From Ferrithrix thermotolerans DSM 19514 (GTDB lineage: Bacteria; Actinomycetota; Acidimicrobiia; Acidimicrobiales; Ilumatobacteraceae): DNA of 57,551 nt. Each line of letters starts with the position of its first letter. Position 1 is the stretch's first letter. Position numbers and translations under genes: made by a program. Shown piece by piece: positions 28,862 to 38,614 of the stretch. The notes beneath the pieces are model-generated. The model was not told the origin of the DNA and ran no database searches. It saw only the letters and a program-made list of their open reading frames with translations. The stretch spans positions 1-57,551 of the forward strand of contig CAMASN010000013.1 in NCBI GenBank assembly GCA_945861025.1, in the 5' to 3' direction.

Positions 28862-30073
28862 ATGGAACGTGCGTCGATTTCAATTGAGTCGATCGTTGCA
28901 GCGCGAGCCAAGGCCCGCGCCTACGTGCAGCACACCCCGGTCACTACCTCTGCAGCGTTGAGCGCGATGTGCGGCGGCGACATCGTGCTCAAGGTCGAGA
29001 GCTTGCAGCGAACGGGTTCATTCAAAATTCGTGGCGCACTCAACAAGCTGTCCGACCTTGGAGACGCAGCGCTCAACGGCGTCACCGCTGGCAGCGCCGG
29101 CAACCATGCTCAGGCGTTGGCGTTTGCGGCAAGAACCCGCAACGTGCGGTGCGAGATCTTCGTTCCAGCGGGCGCCTCAATTTCGAAGGTGGCAGCGTGC
29201 CGCGGATACGGCGCAACCGTTGTCGAGGGTGGCGATTCACTTGACGATGCAGTCGCATCGGCTCGCGCCCGCGCTGGCGAAGCGAACATGGCGTTTTGCC
29301 ATCCGTTCGATGATCTGTCGGTCATCACCGGCCAAGCCACGCTCGGCCTTGAACTGCTCGAAGACATCGAGAACCTTCGTCAGGTGATCATTCCGCTCGG
29401 CGGCGGCGGTCTGGCTTCGGGAGTAGCACTGGCGTTGAAGCAACAGTTGCCGCACGTTCGCGTGATCGGGGTACAAGTCGATGCGTGCGCGCCGTATGTG
29501 CATGGGTCGGCGCCGGCAGGTGCCGTGGTCACATTGGCCGACGGCATTGCCGTGAAACGGCCAGGCGACATCACGCGTCCCCTGGTTGAGCAATGGCTCG
29601 ACGAAATCGTTGTTGTCGACGAGAACTCGGTGGCCGACGCAATGATGCTGCTGCTCGAACACTCGAAGCTCGTGGTCGAAGGCGCTGGCGCAGTTGGTGT
29701 GGCCGCGCTCATAACCAAACTGGTGCAACCGGCCACCGATGGCAACACCTGTGTGGTGCTCTCGGGAGGCAACGTCGACCTTGGAGTATTGCCCGGCCTT
29801 GTGAGCCGTCACGAAACGCGTGCTGGTCGGCGCCTCATTGTGTTTGCTCGCATCAGCGATCGTCCCGGTGGCCTCGCTCGATTGTTGGCATTGTTTGCCG
29901 AGCTCGGCGCCAACCTGATCGAGGTTGAGCATGTGCGCGACGGCGTCGATCTACACGTTCGCGAAACCGGCGTTCAAGCCGTGCTCGAAGTGAAGGGTCG
30001 CGGTCACGCCGACGATATTCTCGCTGCCGCCCATGGCGCCGGCTACGAAGTGGCCGAGATCAGCAGCCGCTGA
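28862..30073 (+). CDS. ilvA: Threonine ammonia-lyase with ACT-like domain
   Basis: This PLP enzyme deaminates threonine (and often serine) to 2-oxobutyrate and ammonia. The 403-residue product carries the PLP lysine in RTGSFKIRGALNK, the phosphate-binding IPLGGGGLASGVAL, and SAGNHAQALAFAAR. The last 80 residues form an ACT-like regulatory domain (RLIVFARISDRPGGLARLLA, then LGANLIEVEHVRDG). This layout matches the short, ACT-containing threonine dehydratases rather than the longer IlvA with two ACT-like halves. The ATG at 28862 is set by homology; the open frame continues upstream only as antisense to the amidotransferase gene. Spacing of 21 nt to the divergent gene means the promoters must overlap coding sequence. 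Confidence 0.93.
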   Translation: MERASISIESIVAARAKARAYVQHTPVTTSAALSAMCGGDIVLKVESLQRTGSFKIRGALNKLSDLGDAALNGVTAGSAGNHAQALAFAARTRNVRCEIFVPAGASISKVAACRGYGATVVEGGDSLDDAVASARARAGEANMAFCHPFDDLSVITGQATLGLELLEDIENLRQVIIPLGGGGLASGVALALKQQLPHVRVIGVQVDACAPYVHGSAPAGAVVTLADGIAVKRPGDITRPLVEQWLDEIVVVDENSVADAMMLLLEHSKLVVEGAGAVGVAALITKLVQPATDGNTCVVLSGGNVDLGVLPGLVSRHETRAGRRLIVFARISDRPGGLARLLALFAELGANLIEVEHVRDGVDLHVRETGVQAVLEVKGRGHADDILAAAHGAGYEVAEISSR

Positions 30074-30124
30074 CAACGCAGCTGGTTGTCGCTCGGCGAG
30101 GCTCCGACGCGGCAGACTGACGCG

Positions 30125-30841
30125 GTGAGTGCACCGATCATCATCATTGTGGGTCGCCAGAGTTCTCAGGCTAAGGGCGTGCGCGCCGAGGCGTACGCGT
30201 CGGGGCAGCGTTACTACCGCGCTGTCGAGCGCGCCGGGGGTATCCCGATGATGGTTCCGCCAATGCCCGAGCTACTCGATGGTCGACTCATCGATCTCAT
30301 CGATCGGGTCGACGGCGTGCTTTTCCACGGTGGAGGCGACATTGATCCGCGTCGTTACGGCGACGCGGCTACGGCCGAGCAGTTGTACGGCATCGTGCAC
30401 GAACACGACGAAGTCGAGCTCACGGTCATGCGCGCTGCGATCGACCACGATCTTCCCGTTCTCGGCTTGTGCCGCGGATTGCAGATTCTCAACGTGGCCC
30501 TTGGCGGAACCTTGATACAAGACATCGGCAAGCAAGATCATTGGTTGCAATATCACCCCGTGTCGTTAGAGCCCGACTGCCGTCTTTCCTTGGCGTTTGG
30601 CACGACCCGCCCGCAACGTTGTCACAGCGTGCATCACCAAATCATCGGCACAGTCGGCAACGGCCTGCGCGTGGTCGGACACGCCGACGACGGCACGCTT
30701 GAGGCGGTCGAGCTTGAATCAGCAACATGGGTGGTTGCAACGCAATGGCATCCCGAAGACACAGCCCATGAGGACCCTGAGCAACAAAACGTGTTCGACG
30801 AACTCGTTCGCCAAGCAGTGGCGGCACGAAGCCGCGGCTGA
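30125..30841 (+). CDS. Gamma-glutamyl-GABA hydrolase-like peptidase C26
   Basis: The 238-residue product belongs to the peptidase C26 group (PuuD-like), which cleaves gamma-glutamyl bonds, for example in gamma-glutamyl-GABA from putrescine breakdown. Motifs are VLFHGGGDIDPRRYG, the nucleophile elbow LPVLGLCRGLQILN and the catalytic VVATQWHPEDTA. I prefer the GTG at 30125 (MSAPIIIIVGRQ) because homologues start close to that strand; an upstream TTG at 30086 would add 13 unlikely residues. It lies 51 nt after the threonine ammonia-lyase gene. Its TGA abuts the stop of nuoN copy 2 on the other strand, together forming TGATCA. The true gamma-glutamyl substrate is unknown. Confidence 0.9.
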   Translation: MSAPIIIIVGRQSSQAKGVRAEAYASGQRYYRAVERAGGIPMMVPPMPELLDGRLIDLIDRVDGVLFHGGGDIDPRRYGDAATAEQLYGIVHEHDEVELTVMRAAIDHDLPVLGLCRGLQILNVALGGTLIQDIGKQDHWLQYHPVSLEPDCRLSLAFGTTRPQRCHSVHHQIIGTVGNGLRVVGHADDGTLEAVELESATWVVATQWHPEDTAHEDPEQQNVFDELVRQAVAARSRG

Positions 30842-32377
30842 TCAGCCGCCCGAGGCGGAACTGGCCACGTTGACAACGGTCTCGCTGAGTCCGATGAACC
30901 AACCTGGGTTGAAGCCCACGTACAACGTGAAGGCAACGCAGAACCCGATGGCGATTGCAGTGGACGCTGGAACTCGCAGAGCTTCGCGAGTATCGTCGCC
31001 GGCTTCGGGATCGGCCAGCCACATGCTGATCAAAATTCGCAGATACAAGAAGGCTGCGATGACCGCCGAAACCATAGCCACGATCGCCAGTGCGTAGCTG
31101 CGCTGGTCGACGGCGGCCTGAATGACACCAAACTTGGCGATGAACCCCGACGTGAGCGGAACGCCAGCCTGAGCCAACAAGAACACGGTGAGGGCCAGCG
31201 CCAACAGTGGCTTCTGACGCGCCAGACCACGGAATGAACCAAGCTCGGTAGCTGCATCGCCCGTACGGCCGACAACCGACACGATGGCGAACGTACCCAC
31301 GACCAACACGGCATAGATCAACAGGTAGAGCATCGTGCTGGGCATGCCGCGGCTTTCGGCAGACGAACCACCAACGTGGCCTGCAGCCTCGACACCGATG
31401 AGGATGAAACCTGCGTGGCTAATGGACGAATACGCGAGCATGCGCTTGACGTTGGTTTGCACCACTGCCGAGATGGAACCGATGACCAACGTGAGGATCG
31501 CGATGACCCAGACCACGGGACGCCAATCGTCTTTCCAGTTCGGCAACGCAATCACGAGCACGCGCAGCATGGCTGCGAACGCGGCCATCTTGCCGACGCT
31601 AGCGAAGAACGCAGTGACCGGTGTTGGCGAGCCTTGGTAGACATCGGGCGCCCAGAAGTGGAACGGCGCTGCGGCAACCTTGAACGAGAGTCCGATGAGC
31701 AACAACGCCACGCCTACGAGCACCATCGAGTCGCTGCGCTGTAACGAAACAAAATCGAATGAAGCGATAATGCGACCAAAGTTGGTGGAACCGGTGCCGC
31801 CATAAATGAGCGCCACGCCATACAAAAAGAAGGCCGACGAGAAGCCGCCAAGCACGAAGTACTTGATGCCGGCTTCTTGGCTCTCTGCTCGTTTGCGGTT
31901 GCTGGCCGCCAGCACGTAGAACGAAATCGACAGCGTCTCAAGACCGAGGAACAACACGATGAGGTCGTTCGACATAATCATCACGATGGCACCGATAACG
32001 GCCATGATGTAAAGCCCGTAGATCTCGGGGCCGTCCATGCCTTCGCGTCGCACGAAGTCGTCGGTGATGAGCGAAACCAGAATCAGCGCCAAGCAAACAA
32101 CGATGATGCCAAACATTGAGAAGTGGTCATACGCCAACGCGTCGCCAATGATAATCCGCGCGCCCGTGTCGGAGATGCGGCCCCACTGAAAGCAGACAAC
32201 CACGATGGTGGCGACAGCGATAGCGATGGTGCTCAACGAATACAGATGCTTTGGCCATGGTGGCGTCAGCGATGCAGCGACGAGCAGCACGAGGCCACCG
32301 CCCAGCAAAATGAGCATTGGCGCAATGGCGAACCAGTCGATTGACGGGGCGATAAACGGAGTGGCGGCGAGGTTCAC
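30842..32377 (-). CDS. nuoN: NADH-quinone oxidoreductase subunit N, copy 2
   Basis: This antiporter-like membrane subunit of complex I has 511 residues. The pump-lysine region is SFKVAAAPFHFWAPDVYQG, followed by PTPVTAFFASVGKMAAF. I chose the GTG at 32377, which overlaps the nuoM stop as GTGA; the longer in-frame reading upstream lies inside nuoM and is not hydrophobic. It is the last gene of the 21-gene respiratory operon. Compared with copy 1 its N-terminus is longer and its loop sequences differ throughout, consistent with an ancient paralogue rather than a recent duplicate. Confidence 0.95.
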   Translation of the reverse strand: MNLAATPFIAPSIDWFAIAPMLILLGGGLVLLVAASLTPPWPKHLYSLSTIAIAVATIVVVCFQWGRISDTGARIIIGDALAYDHFSMFGIIVVCLALILVSLITDDFVRREGMDGPEIYGLYIMAVIGAIVMIMSNDLIVLFLGLETLSISFYVLAASNRKRAESQEAGIKYFVLGGFSSAFFLYGVALIYGGTGSTNFGRIIASFDFVSLQRSDSMVLVGVALLLIGLSFKVAAAPFHFWAPDVYQGSPTPVTAFFASVGKMAAFAAMLRVLVIALPNWKDDWRPVVWVIAILTLVIGSISAVVQTNVKRMLAYSSISHAGFILIGVEAAGHVGGSSAESRGMPSTMLYLLIYAVLVVGTFAIVSVVGRTGDAATELGSFRGLARQKPLLALALTVFLLAQAGVPLTSGFIAKFGVIQAAVDQRSYALAIVAMVSAVIAAFLYLRILISMWLADPEAGDDTREALRVPASTAIAIGFCVAFTLYVGFNPGWFIGLSETVVNVASSASGG

Positions 32378-33942
32378 GGGTGTGCTTCCTGCGACGTTGA
32401 GACAGGTTGCGGTTCGACGTAACCGGTCTTGTCGCTGATGTGCGAGATCAATGCGTTCACGCTTGGCTGGATGCGGTCGAGCATCGGCTTGGGATACACG
32501 CCGCAGAACACGATGGCTGCAATAAACGGCAGCAGCACCATGCCCTCTTTCCATCGCAGTTCGGCAAAGGACTTGTTGTCTTCGTCGGGCTCACCGTGGA
32601 ACACGCGCTGGTATGCCCACAACAAGTAGAGCGCGGCGAGGATCACGCCAGACGCTGCGACCACGGTCCACCAACGAGCGGTGAGGAATGAGCCAATGAG
32701 CACCAAGAACTCGCCGACGAAACCGTTGAGTCCAGGCACGCCAATAGACGACAACATCACGAGGGTGAAGGCTGCGGCGAATACAGGGGCCACGCTTTGG
32801 ATGCCCTTGAGGGCCGAGATTTCTCGAGTGTGGCGACGTTCGTAGATCATGCCCACAAGCAAGAACAAGGCGCCGGTAGAAACACCGTGGTTGATCATCT
32901 GCAACACACCGCCGCTGATCGACTGTGAGGTCATCGCGAAGGTGCCCAACACGATGAACCCAAGGTGGGCAATCGACGAGTAGGCCACGAGCCGCTTGAG
33001 ATCTTTTTGCATGGTGGCCGCAATGGCGCCATACAAGATGCCGATAACCGCAAGGGTGAGGAAGATGGCCCGAGTGTTGCGTGCTGCTTGCGGGAACAGA
33101 TACAAACCAAAGCGCAAGAAGCCGTAGGTTCCGAGTTTCAGCATGACACCGGCAAGCACCACTGAGCCCGCAGTGGGCGCCTCGGTGTGTGCATCGGGAA
33201 GCCACGTGTGCAACGGGAACATTGGCACCTTCACTGCGAAGGCAATCGCGAACGCGAAGAACAGCCATCGTGCAGTGGACGCCGCAAAGTTCGAGTCGTT
33301 CGCGAGCTCAACGAGGTCGAAGGTGACACGGCCGAGACTGTTCTTGGCCAACAGAACCGTCGCTGCTATGCCGACCAGCATGAACGCTGATCCGATCATC
33401 GTGTACAGGAAGAACTTGGTGGCGGCGTAGATGCGCTTGCCATGGCCCCAGCCGCCGATGAGGAAATACATCGGCACAAGCACGATCTCAAAGAACACGA
33501 AGAACAAAAACAGGTCGAGACTCAAGAAGCTGCCCATCACGCCAGCTTCGAGCAGCAACAACCAAGCGAGGTATGGCTTTTCGTCGTGATGTGGATCAAC
33601 GCCAACGATGGCCAGTGGGAACAACACGCCGGTGAGTACCACGAGAAACAACGAGATGCCGTCGACACCGAGATGCCAGCTGATACCCCAGCTCGAGATC
33701 CACTCGTGCTTACTGACGAGCTGGAAACCTGCATCGGCGGTTTTGAACGACCCCAACATCCATACGCTGATTGCGCCAGTGAACACGCTGAACAGAATTG
33801 CGGTGAGCTTGATCCACTCGGGCCGGCGCTTGCTCATCGAGGCCACAAGTACGGCACCGAGCACCGGCACAAGCACCAGAGCAGTGAGCAATGGGAAGCC
33901 CGATGCGGCCGCCCCTTCTGCGGCGAATGTGGCGGCGGTCAT
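32374..33942 (-). CDS. nuoM: NADH-quinone oxidoreductase subunit M, copy 2
   Basis: This is a proton-pumping membrane subunit (522 residues). It has FFEIVLVPMYFLIGGWGHG with the conserved glutamate, AVKVPMFPLHTWLPDAHTEA with the pump lysine, and VVLAGVMLKLGTYGFLR. The C-terminal loop (RVFHGEPDEDNKSFAELRW) is of ordinary length and has no His-rich insertion. The ATG at 33942 overlaps the nuoL stop by four bases. Confidence 0.95.
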   Translation of the reverse strand: MTAATFAAEGAAASGFPLLTALVLVPVLGAVLVASMSKRRPEWIKLTAILFSVFTGAISVWMLGSFKTADAGFQLVSKHEWISSWGISWHLGVDGISLFLVVLTGVLFPLAIVGVDPHHDEKPYLAWLLLLEAGVMGSFLSLDLFLFFVFFEIVLVPMYFLIGGWGHGKRIYAATKFFLYTMIGSAFMLVGIAATVLLAKNSLGRVTFDLVELANDSNFAASTARWLFFAFAIAFAVKVPMFPLHTWLPDAHTEAPTAGSVVLAGVMLKLGTYGFLRFGLYLFPQAARNTRAIFLTLAVIGILYGAIAATMQKDLKRLVAYSSIAHLGFIVLGTFAMTSQSISGGVLQMINHGVSTGALFLLVGMIYERRHTREISALKGIQSVAPVFAAAFTLVMLSSIGVPGLNGFVGEFLVLIGSFLTARWWTVVAASGVILAALYLLWAYQRVFHGEPDEDNKSFAELRWKEGMVLLPFIAAIVFCGVYPKPMLDRIQPSVNALISHISDKTGYVEPQPVSTSQEAHP

Positions 33943-35852
33943 TGAGCCACCCCCCGGAAGACAAACCAGGCGATGACAGCAACAGCGCCAACGCCGATGA
34001 GCGCTGCATAGGTGCGCACCAAACCGTTCTGGCCTTTACGCACGATGCCAGCAACCCCTTGCACGAGCTTGCCGGTGCCGTTGACCGCACCATCAATGAT
34101 GTGCGAATCGAACCACGCCACAGCGTCGAAGCTCTTTCGGCCCGGGCCACCCATCAGGGCCGACACGCCCTTGTCGTAATACCACGCATTGGCCAGCAGG
34201 TTTGGCTCGATGGCTTTCACCTTCTTCTTCGAATACACCATGTAGGCCGCTGTAATTCCGATGAGACCAATGGCCACTGCCACGCCGGCGAGGATCCACT
34301 TGATGTCCTCGGACCCTGCCTTCAGCGGACTCTCGGCGGTTTCGATGACTGGCTCAAGCCACATCTCAAGACGCTTGGTGCCATGGCTGAATGGCAACTG
34401 GATCAACCCGCCCACGATGGACAGGCCGGCGAGTACAACAAGAGGAAGCAACATCGTGACGGGACTCTCGTGCGGATGAACGTCGCCATGTGCGCCGTTC
34501 TCTTCGGCGTGATCGTTCCAGCGCGCCTTGCCGTAGAACACCATGATCACCTGCCGGGTCATGTAATACGCAGTGAGTAGTGCCGTGACGAGACCGACAA
34601 CCCACAAGATGGGACTCTTGTTCCAGGCGAACAACAAGATCTCGTCCTTCGACCAGAAGCCAGCGAACGGAGGCACGCCGGCAATCGCCAACCATCCGAT
34701 GATGAACGTGAAACCGGTGATTGGCATCAACTTGCGTAAGGCGCCCATGCGACGCATGTCTTGCTCACTGTTCATGCCATGGATGACCGAACCCGAACCA
34801 AGGAACAACAGTGCCTTGAAGAATGCGTGAGTGACCATGTGGAAGATGGCGGCCACGTAGGCGCCAGATCCGACAGCTAAGAACATGTAGCCAAGCTGAC
34901 TCACGGTGGAGTAAGCGAGCACCTTTTTGATGTCGTTCTGGGCTACGGCAACCAAGGCTGCGTACAACGCAGTGGCCGCACCGATTCCAGCAACGATCCA
35001 TGGAGCCCAATGCCAAGCGGCGATTGCGAGCACCGGCGCGGTACGCACCATGAGGTACACGCCGGCGGTCACCATGGTGGCCGCATGGATGAGCGCCGAG
35101 ACCGGGGTGGGACCTTCCATTGCGTCGGGCAGCCACAGGTACAAGGGCAACTGTGCGCTCTTACCAACGGCGCCAACGAACAGCATCAGCGCGATCATCG
35201 TGGCGGTGGACTGGGCGATACCACCATGGCTGGCTGCTTCATTCAGCGGGCCGTAGCTGAGCGTTCCGAGCGCTTGGAAGGTGAAGAACATTGCGACCAT
35301 GAAGCCCCAGTCGCCAACTCGGTTGGTGACGAACGCTTTCTTGCCAGCAGTAGCGGCCGACTCTCGGCTATGCCAGAAACTGATCAGCAGGTACGAGCAG
35401 GTACCCACACCTTCCCAGCCGAGGAACGTGACCAACATGTTCTCGCCGAGCACCAGCATGAGCATGCTGAACACGAACAAGTTGAGGTACAAGAAGAACT
35501 TGCTGAACTTGGGATCACCGTGCATATACCCAATGGAGTACAGGTGGATCAACGAACCAATGCCGGTGACGAACAGCGCCATCGTGATGGACAGCGGATC
35601 AGCAAGAAAGGCGAGGTCTACCGTGAGGTTGCCCGCCGGAATCCAGCTGAACAAGGTGTACACGTGCGAACGATCGTGGCTGGTCTTCGAGAGCAAGTCG
35701 ATGAACACGCCAACCGTGACCACGAACGCCGAAGCGGTCATCAGCGTGGCGACATAGCCAGCGCGTGGCTCACCAAGCTTGCGGCCGAGAACCAACACAA
35801 TGAGAAATCCTGCGAGCGGCAGGGCAGGGATCAACCAAATGAGGTCGAGCAT
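33939..35852 (-). CDS. nuoL: NADH-quinone oxidoreductase subunit L, copy 2
   Basis: This is the distal proton-pumping subunit of complex I (637 residues). It has GKSAQLPLYLWLPDAMEGPT, then SALIHAATMVTAGVYLM and KKVLAYSTVSQLGYMFLAVG. The loop before TM13 is modest (HAEENGAHGDVHPHESPV). The ATG at 35852 is 5 nt after the nuoK stop. The final residues VIAWFVFRGVAQ form the anchor helix after the lateral helix. Confidence 0.95.
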   Translation of the reverse strand: MLDLIWLIPALPLAGFLIVLVLGRKLGEPRAGYVATLMTASAFVVTVGVFIDLLSKTSHDRSHVYTLFSWIPAGNLTVDLAFLADPLSITMALFVTGIGSLIHLYSIGYMHGDPKFSKFFLYLNLFVFSMLMLVLGENMLVTFLGWEGVGTCSYLLISFWHSRESAATAGKKAFVTNRVGDWGFMVAMFFTFQALGTLSYGPLNEAASHGGIAQSTATMIALMLFVGAVGKSAQLPLYLWLPDAMEGPTPVSALIHAATMVTAGVYLMVRTAPVLAIAAWHWAPWIVAGIGAATALYAALVAVAQNDIKKVLAYSTVSQLGYMFLAVGSGAYVAAIFHMVTHAFFKALLFLGSGSVIHGMNSEQDMRRMGALRKLMPITGFTFIIGWLAIAGVPPFAGFWSKDEILLFAWNKSPILWVVGLVTALLTAYYMTRQVIMVFYGKARWNDHAEENGAHGDVHPHESPVTMLLPLVVLAGLSIVGGLIQLPFSHGTKRLEMWLEPVIETAESPLKAGSEDIKWILAGVAVAIGLIGITAAYMVYSKKKVKAIEPNLLANAWYYDKGVSALMGGPGRKSFDAVAWFDSHIIDGAVNGTGKLVQGVAGIVRKGQNGLVRTYAALIGVGAVAVIAWFVFRGVAQ

Positions 35853-35857
35853 GTCGA

Positions 35858-36178
35858 TTAACCCTTCAACTCGGCGATGTCATCGGCAGTAGCCGAAGGG
35901 CGACGACGCAGGATCGACACGATGATGCCCAGACCCACGACAACTTCGGCGGCGGCTACCACCATCACAAAAAAGACCGTGGTCTGTCCGCCAATATCAC
36001 CGAGCTTGCGAGCCAGCGCTACAAAAGTGAGGTTGACGGCGTTGAGCATGAGTTCGATGCACATGAACATCACGAGTGGGTTGCGGCGAACTAAGACACC
36101 AACCGAACCAATAGCGAACAGCAACGATGCGAGCACGAGATACCACGTGGTGGTGGGAGACGCGATGGCGAGATGCAT
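35858..36178 (-). CDS. nuoK: NADH-quinone oxidoreductase subunit K, copy 2
   Basis: This is the three-helix membrane subunit of complex I (106 residues). The conserved membrane glutamates are in [17 protein letters not shown] and [17 protein letters not shown]. The ATG at 36178 shares a base with the nuoJ stop (TGATG); a GTG at 36181 is also possible. The same GTGATG arrangement occurs at nuoI/nuoJ of copy 1. Confidence 0.95.
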   Translation of the reverse strand: MHLAIASPTTTWYLVLASLLFAIGSVGVLVRRNPLVMFMCIELMLNAVNLTFVALARKLGDIGGQTTVFFVMVVAAAEVVVGLGIIVSILRRRPSATADDIAELKG

Positions 36179-36738
36179 CACTTGCTTCCCGCAGATGGGT
36201 CGGTTGCAGAACCGCTGCGGGGACGACGGGCCAAGAGCACCGTGCCTACCACTGCGATCACCAAGAGCACTGAGGTGATTTCAAAGGCGAACACATGGTT
36301 GCTGAACAAGTCGTTGGCCAACTGACGAATGTTTGAGTCGTGACCAGCATCGCCTGAGGCGATGTCGATGCCACGGCCGCGCACAACGAGCGAATCGCGA
36401 CTGCGAACAATCGCGGCGGCGACGAGACCAAACAGGCCCAAGCCAACAATGACTGCCAACGGCCGCTGCACCTTGACAGGGTCGATGCGCAATGCCTCAG
36501 CCTTATCAACGCCGAGCAACATAATGACGAACAAGAACAACACCACGATGGCGCCGGCGTACACAATTACTTGTACAGCCGCCAAGAAGTGAGCCTCTTG
36601 AGCAACGAACAACACGGCCACACCAAACAAAGTGAGGATCAGGCTGAGCGCAGCGTGCACCGGATGCGACCTCACGATCACACCAATGGCGCCAACAAGA
36701 ATCATTGCGGCGGCGCAGACGAAGACGAAAAGCTGCAT
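36178..36738 (-). CDS. nuoJ: NADH-quinone oxidoreductase subunit J, copy 2
   Basis: This is a five-helix membrane subunit (186 residues). The TM3 signature is [21 protein letters not shown]. The start ATG at 36738 gives [16 protein letters not shown]; longer in-frame readings fall in nuoI and are basic, not hydrophobic. The gap to nuoI is 2 nt. The loop between TM4 and TM5 is longer and more polar than in copy 1, and the C-terminus ends [10 protein letters not shown]. Confidence 0.94.
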   Translation of the reverse strand: MQLFVFVCAAAMILVGAIGVIVRSHPVHAALSLILTLFGVAVLFVAQEAHFLAAVQVIVYAGAIVVLFLFVIMLLGVDKAEALRIDPVKVQRPLAVIVGLGLFGLVAAAIVRSRDSLVVRGRGIDIASGDAGHDSNIRQLANDLFSNHVFAFEITSVLLVIAVVGTVLLARRPRSGSATDPSAGSK

Positions 36739-36740
36739 CG

Positions 36741-37391
36741 TTACTTGTCCCTTGTTTCCTGCGCAGGTTCGCCAGTGCGGACTCCGTGGCCGAGTTCGCC
36801 ACTCCACCCCTCGATGCCTTCGAAATCGGCGCTGCCGCTTGGCGCGGTGGCGCGCATCCATCCACTGGTGAGTAGATCTTCGCCCTCGCGCCAGTCTTCC
36901 CAAGGCATGTGCTGCGGCTTGCCCTCATCGTCGACGAGCAACTCGTTCTTGGTGTAGATCGCATCTTGGCGATTGGTGAAGCTGAACTCGAACAACTTGG
37001 TTTCGGTGATGGCCTCGGTTGGACACGCCTCAACGCACAGGTCGCAATGGATGCAACGCAGATAGTTGATCTCGTAAACGAAACCAAAACGCTCGCCTGG
37101 CGAGGTGGGGTTGATCGCGTCGTTGTCAGCGCCGCGCACGTAGATGCACTTGGCGGGGCACACACCGGCGCAGAGTTCGCAGCCGATGCACTTTTCCATG
37201 CCGTCTTCGTAACGATTGAGCACATGGCGACCGTGAAGCCGCTCAGGCTTGGGCGCCTTTTCGTCGCCGACAAGTCCCTTCGCCACACTCTTTTTGTTGA
37301 CGCGCCCACCCGAATACTGCTTGGTGATGCGGTCTCCACCAAACAGACGGTGCTGCTTGATGGTCACGAGGAATCCGTCGAGATATCCCAT
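36741..37391 (-). CDS. nuoI: NADH-quinone oxidoreductase subunit I, copy 2
   Basis: This is the 2x[4Fe-4S] subunit of the peripheral arm (216 residues). The cluster motifs are [12 protein letters not shown] and [12 protein letters not shown]. It has a long C-terminal tail (about 60 residues past the second cluster region, ending EPAQETRDK) typical of actinobacterial NuoI of the full complex. The ATG at 37391 shares one base with the nuoH stop (TAATG). Confidence 0.96.
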   Translation of the reverse strand: MGYLDGFLVTIKQHRLFGGDRITKQYSGGRVNKKSVAKGLVGDEKAPKPERLHGRHVLNRYEDGMEKCIGCELCAGVCPAKCIYVRGADNDAINPTSPGERFGFVYEINYLRCIHCDLCVEACPTEAITETKLFEFSFTNRQDAIYTKNELLVDDEGKPQHMPWEDWREGEDLLTSGWMRATAPSGSADFEGIEGWSGELGHGVRTGEPAQETRDK

Positions 37392-38614
37392 TAGAACATC
37401 GCCCCCTCTCGTTCACGATTCTTTGCACTGACTCGCGTAGCCGCGAGCAGCAACAGACCGCACGCCAGCAGCACCGCGATGGTGATGATGTTCACGGTCC
37501 ACTTGTTCCAGTCGTTGTCGGTTGCCACGCGCTGGGCAGCGAGCAACATGAACCATCCGAGCGACGCAGGGATGAGCAATTTCCATCCGAGGTTCATCAA
37601 CTGGTCGTAACGCAGGCGAGGCAGCGTTGCCCGGAACCACACGTAGATGTACAAGAACACAAGCAGCTTGGCGACGAACCACACGGTGCCGTTCATGAAG
37701 CCGAGGCGAAGATCGCCGCTGAAGTGCACGGCACCCAGATTGAACGTCACGGGCTGCGGGCCACCAAAGAACATCGTGACGATGATGCCGCTCATCGTGA
37801 CTGTGTTCATGAACTCAGCCAAGTAGAACAATGCGAAGCGCAACGACGAGTACTCGGTGTTGAAGCCGCCGACGAGTTCTTGCTCGGCCTCAACGAGGTC
37901 GAACGGTGGTCGGTTGAGTTCGGCTGTGGCAGCGACCATGAAGATGACGAACGGCACGATGCCAGTGGCGATGACGTGCCAGCGACCAAGGCTGCTCTGC
38001 GACGTAACAATGCCGTTGGTGCTCAACGTGCCCGCCACCAACATCACGGCGGCGAGGCTCAGGCCCAAGGCCGCTTCGTACGAAACCATCTGCGCCGAGG
38101 CACGCACCGAGCCGAGCAGCGGGTACTTTGAACCCGACGACCATCCGGCGAGCATGATGCCGTACACACCGATGCTGCTGATTGCGAGCAAGAGCAACAC
38201 ACCTACTGGCGGATCGGCCAACTGCACAAATGTGCGATGCCCAAACATGGTGACGGCGCCATTTTTGCCATTGCTGAAGTCGCCGCCGAGCGGAATGATC
38301 GACCAGACCAAAAAGGCCGGCACGAACGCCAAGAACGGCGCCAGACGGAACACGAAACGATCGGCACGGTCGGGCAACAGATCTTCTTTGAAGAACAGCT
38401 TGATGCCGTCGGCAAGCGTTTGCAGGATGCCGAACGGACCAGCCTTGTTGGGGCCGATTCGGTTCTGCATGCCCGAGATGATCTTGCGCTCGAACCACAC
38501 CATGAACATCGTGGCGACAAGGCCGACGACGAACACGATGACCACTTTGAGGAGAACGATGAGAACGGCCGCCGGTGTGAGGCCTTCGAGAAGGATGTCG
38601 ATTGCGAACATCAC
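37391..38614 (-). CDS. nuoH: NADH-quinone oxidoreductase subunit H, copy 2
   Basis: This is the quinone-tunnel membrane subunit (407 residues). It contains [20 protein letters not shown] and [20 protein letters not shown], then [10 protein letters not shown]. The C-terminus is extended by about 30 residues with an additional hydrophobic segment ([20 protein letters not shown]) compared with copy 1. The ATG at 38614 overlaps the nuoG stop as ATGA. Confidence 0.96.
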   Translation of the reverse strand: MMFAIDILLEGLTPAAVLIVLLKVVIVFVVGLVATMFMVWFERKIISGMQNRIGPNKAGPFGILQTLADGIKLFFKEDLLPDRADRFVFRLAPFLAFVPAFLVWSIIPLGGDFSNGKNGAVTMFGHRTFVQLADPPVGVLLLLAISSIGVYGIMLAGWSSGSKYPLLGSVRASAQMVSYEAALGLSLAAVMLVAGTLSTNGIVTSQSSLGRWHVIATGIVPFVIFMVAATAELNRPPFDLVEAEQELVGGFNTEYSSLRFALFYLAEFMNTVTMSGIIVTMFFGGPQPVTFNLGAVHFSGDLRLGFMNGTVWFVAKLLVFLYIYVWFRATLPRLRYDQLMNLGWKLLIPASLGWFMLLAAQRVATDNDWNKWTVNIITIAVLLACGLLLLAATRVSAKNREREGAMF

